Assembly: GCA_965222705.1 (NCBI GenBank) | Contig: CBDCUO010000032.1 | Span: 1-64,000 of the forward strand | Length of the DNA stretch: 64,000 bases | Direction of reading: 5' to 3' | Origin: JAFMDF01 sp965222705 | GTDB taxonomy: Bacteria > Bacteroidota > Bacteroidia > Chitinophagales > Saprospiraceae | Part shown: positions 63,764-64,000 of the stretch, piece by piece | How positions within the stretch are numbered: the first letter of the stretch is position 1 | Layout: each line of letters opens with the position of its first letter | Notes under the pieces: model-generated | What the model was told of the DNA's origin: nothing | The model's database searches: none | What the model saw: the letters and a program-made list of their open reading frames with translations, nothing else | Program-made: the position numbers and the translations under genes

Positions 63764-64000
63764 TTAATATCGTTTGAAAAAATTAAATCCCAGGCTCACT
63801 TTATATTCCAAAAATAAAGGTAGCTCCTTTAACGGAATGTGCAAAGATAGGGTATTGGAAATGGCTCCCGATCTAAAACCGGCTAGGGCCATCGTGCCTA
63901 TATCATTGTCCGACACAATTTCCTGTTGGATAAATTCATTATCAATAGGAATATAGGTGACACCAAGCCCGTAAAAAAATACCTTTTGTTTGGAAAACAG
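63764..64000 (-). CDS. C-terminal end of an outer-membrane protein (5' end outside window)
   Basis: Open frame from the window edge to the stop at 63764: 78 residues of alternating beta strands (KVFFYGLGVTYIP, GTMALAGFRSG) ending in a strand with final aromatic residues (SLGFNFFKRY), a barrel-type C-terminus. It lies directly upstream of pepT in the same direction. The family cannot be named from this fragment. Confidence 0.6.
   Translation of the reverse strand: MFSKQKVFFYGLGVTYIPIDNEFIQQEIVSDNDIGTMALAGFRSGAISNTLSLHIPLKELPLFLEYKVSLGFNFFKRY

Overview
The window is a 64 kb piece of a low-GC Bacteroidota chromosome. Evidence for the phylum includes rpmB-rpmG-DUF4295 next to ftsY, PorT-like and OmpA/TSP3 outer-membrane proteins, an arginase-like protein without catalytic motifs, a fused Nnr enzyme, and a few TAnnTTTG-type promoter elements. 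The accessory gene content (EAD11, long TPR proteins, M64 peptidase) resembles the Saprospiria, but that is inference. There is no rRNA and no CRISPR; one tRNA-Arg(ACG) is present.

Layout. 1-3.2 kb: end of a zinc-ribbon protein, then a lipoprotein coupled to a secreted M64 metallopeptidase. 3.3-40.7 kb: mostly housekeeping genes. These are B12-dependent ribonucleotide reductase (frame broken), CorA, a PhnP-like hydrolase, an OmpA protein, an AddB-like nuclease, NAD(P)HX repair, a BTAD regulator with a pseudo-receiver, a sirtuin, threonine synthase, CvpA, a sodium symporter, Tag, a modA-mop-modB-modC molybdate operon, a beta-CASP nuclease, an exonuclease/GIY-YIG fusion, DapF, YkuK, a di-haem peroxidase, FtsY, ribosomal proteins and tRNA-Arg. 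40.8-59.5 kb: accessory region. 59.7-64 kb: ClpB, peptidase T and the end of an outer-membrane protein.

The accessory region is bounded by two identical 36-bp direct repeats (40837-40872 beside tRNA-Arg, and 59497-59532 just before clpB). Its first part is a twelve-gene minus-strand cluster for tryptophan breakdown through kynurenine, 3-hydroxyanthranilate and 2-aminomuconate to the meta-cleavage pathway. It holds tryptophan dioxygenase, formamidase, kynurenine monooxygenase, kynureninase, hydroxyanthranilate dioxygenase, ACMS decarboxylase, semialdehyde dehydrogenase, oxalocrotonate decarboxylase and an IclR regulator. An aspartate-dehydrogenase-like gene and a HisC-like aminotransferase are also present, and a truncated second aminotransferase lies at the end. 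Genes downstream of 49.3 kb are intact. The four upstream genes carry single-base frame breaks, and the tryptophan dioxygenase has lost its C-terminal half.

The second part of the accessory region (52.5-59.5 kb) holds a Dabb-domain lipoprotein, an EAD11-transmembrane-beta-sandwich protein, a MITE-like element, and a secreted TPR protein with about twelve near-identical 46-residue repeats. A YREK-type IS4-superfamily element has split the TPR gene. The EAD11/TPR pair is the best candidate for an undescribed membrane-spanning signalling or conflict system. The 36-bp repeats make the whole 18.6 kb look like a removable island, but no integrase is visible.

Reading-frame caution. I count about twelve single-base indels (nrdJ 4, ftsY 1, HAAO 3, TDO 2, IclR 1, decarboxylase 1). 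Nearly all are +1 and several lie in homopolymers. Because protein similarity continues perfectly across them, many may be sequencing errors rather than real decay.
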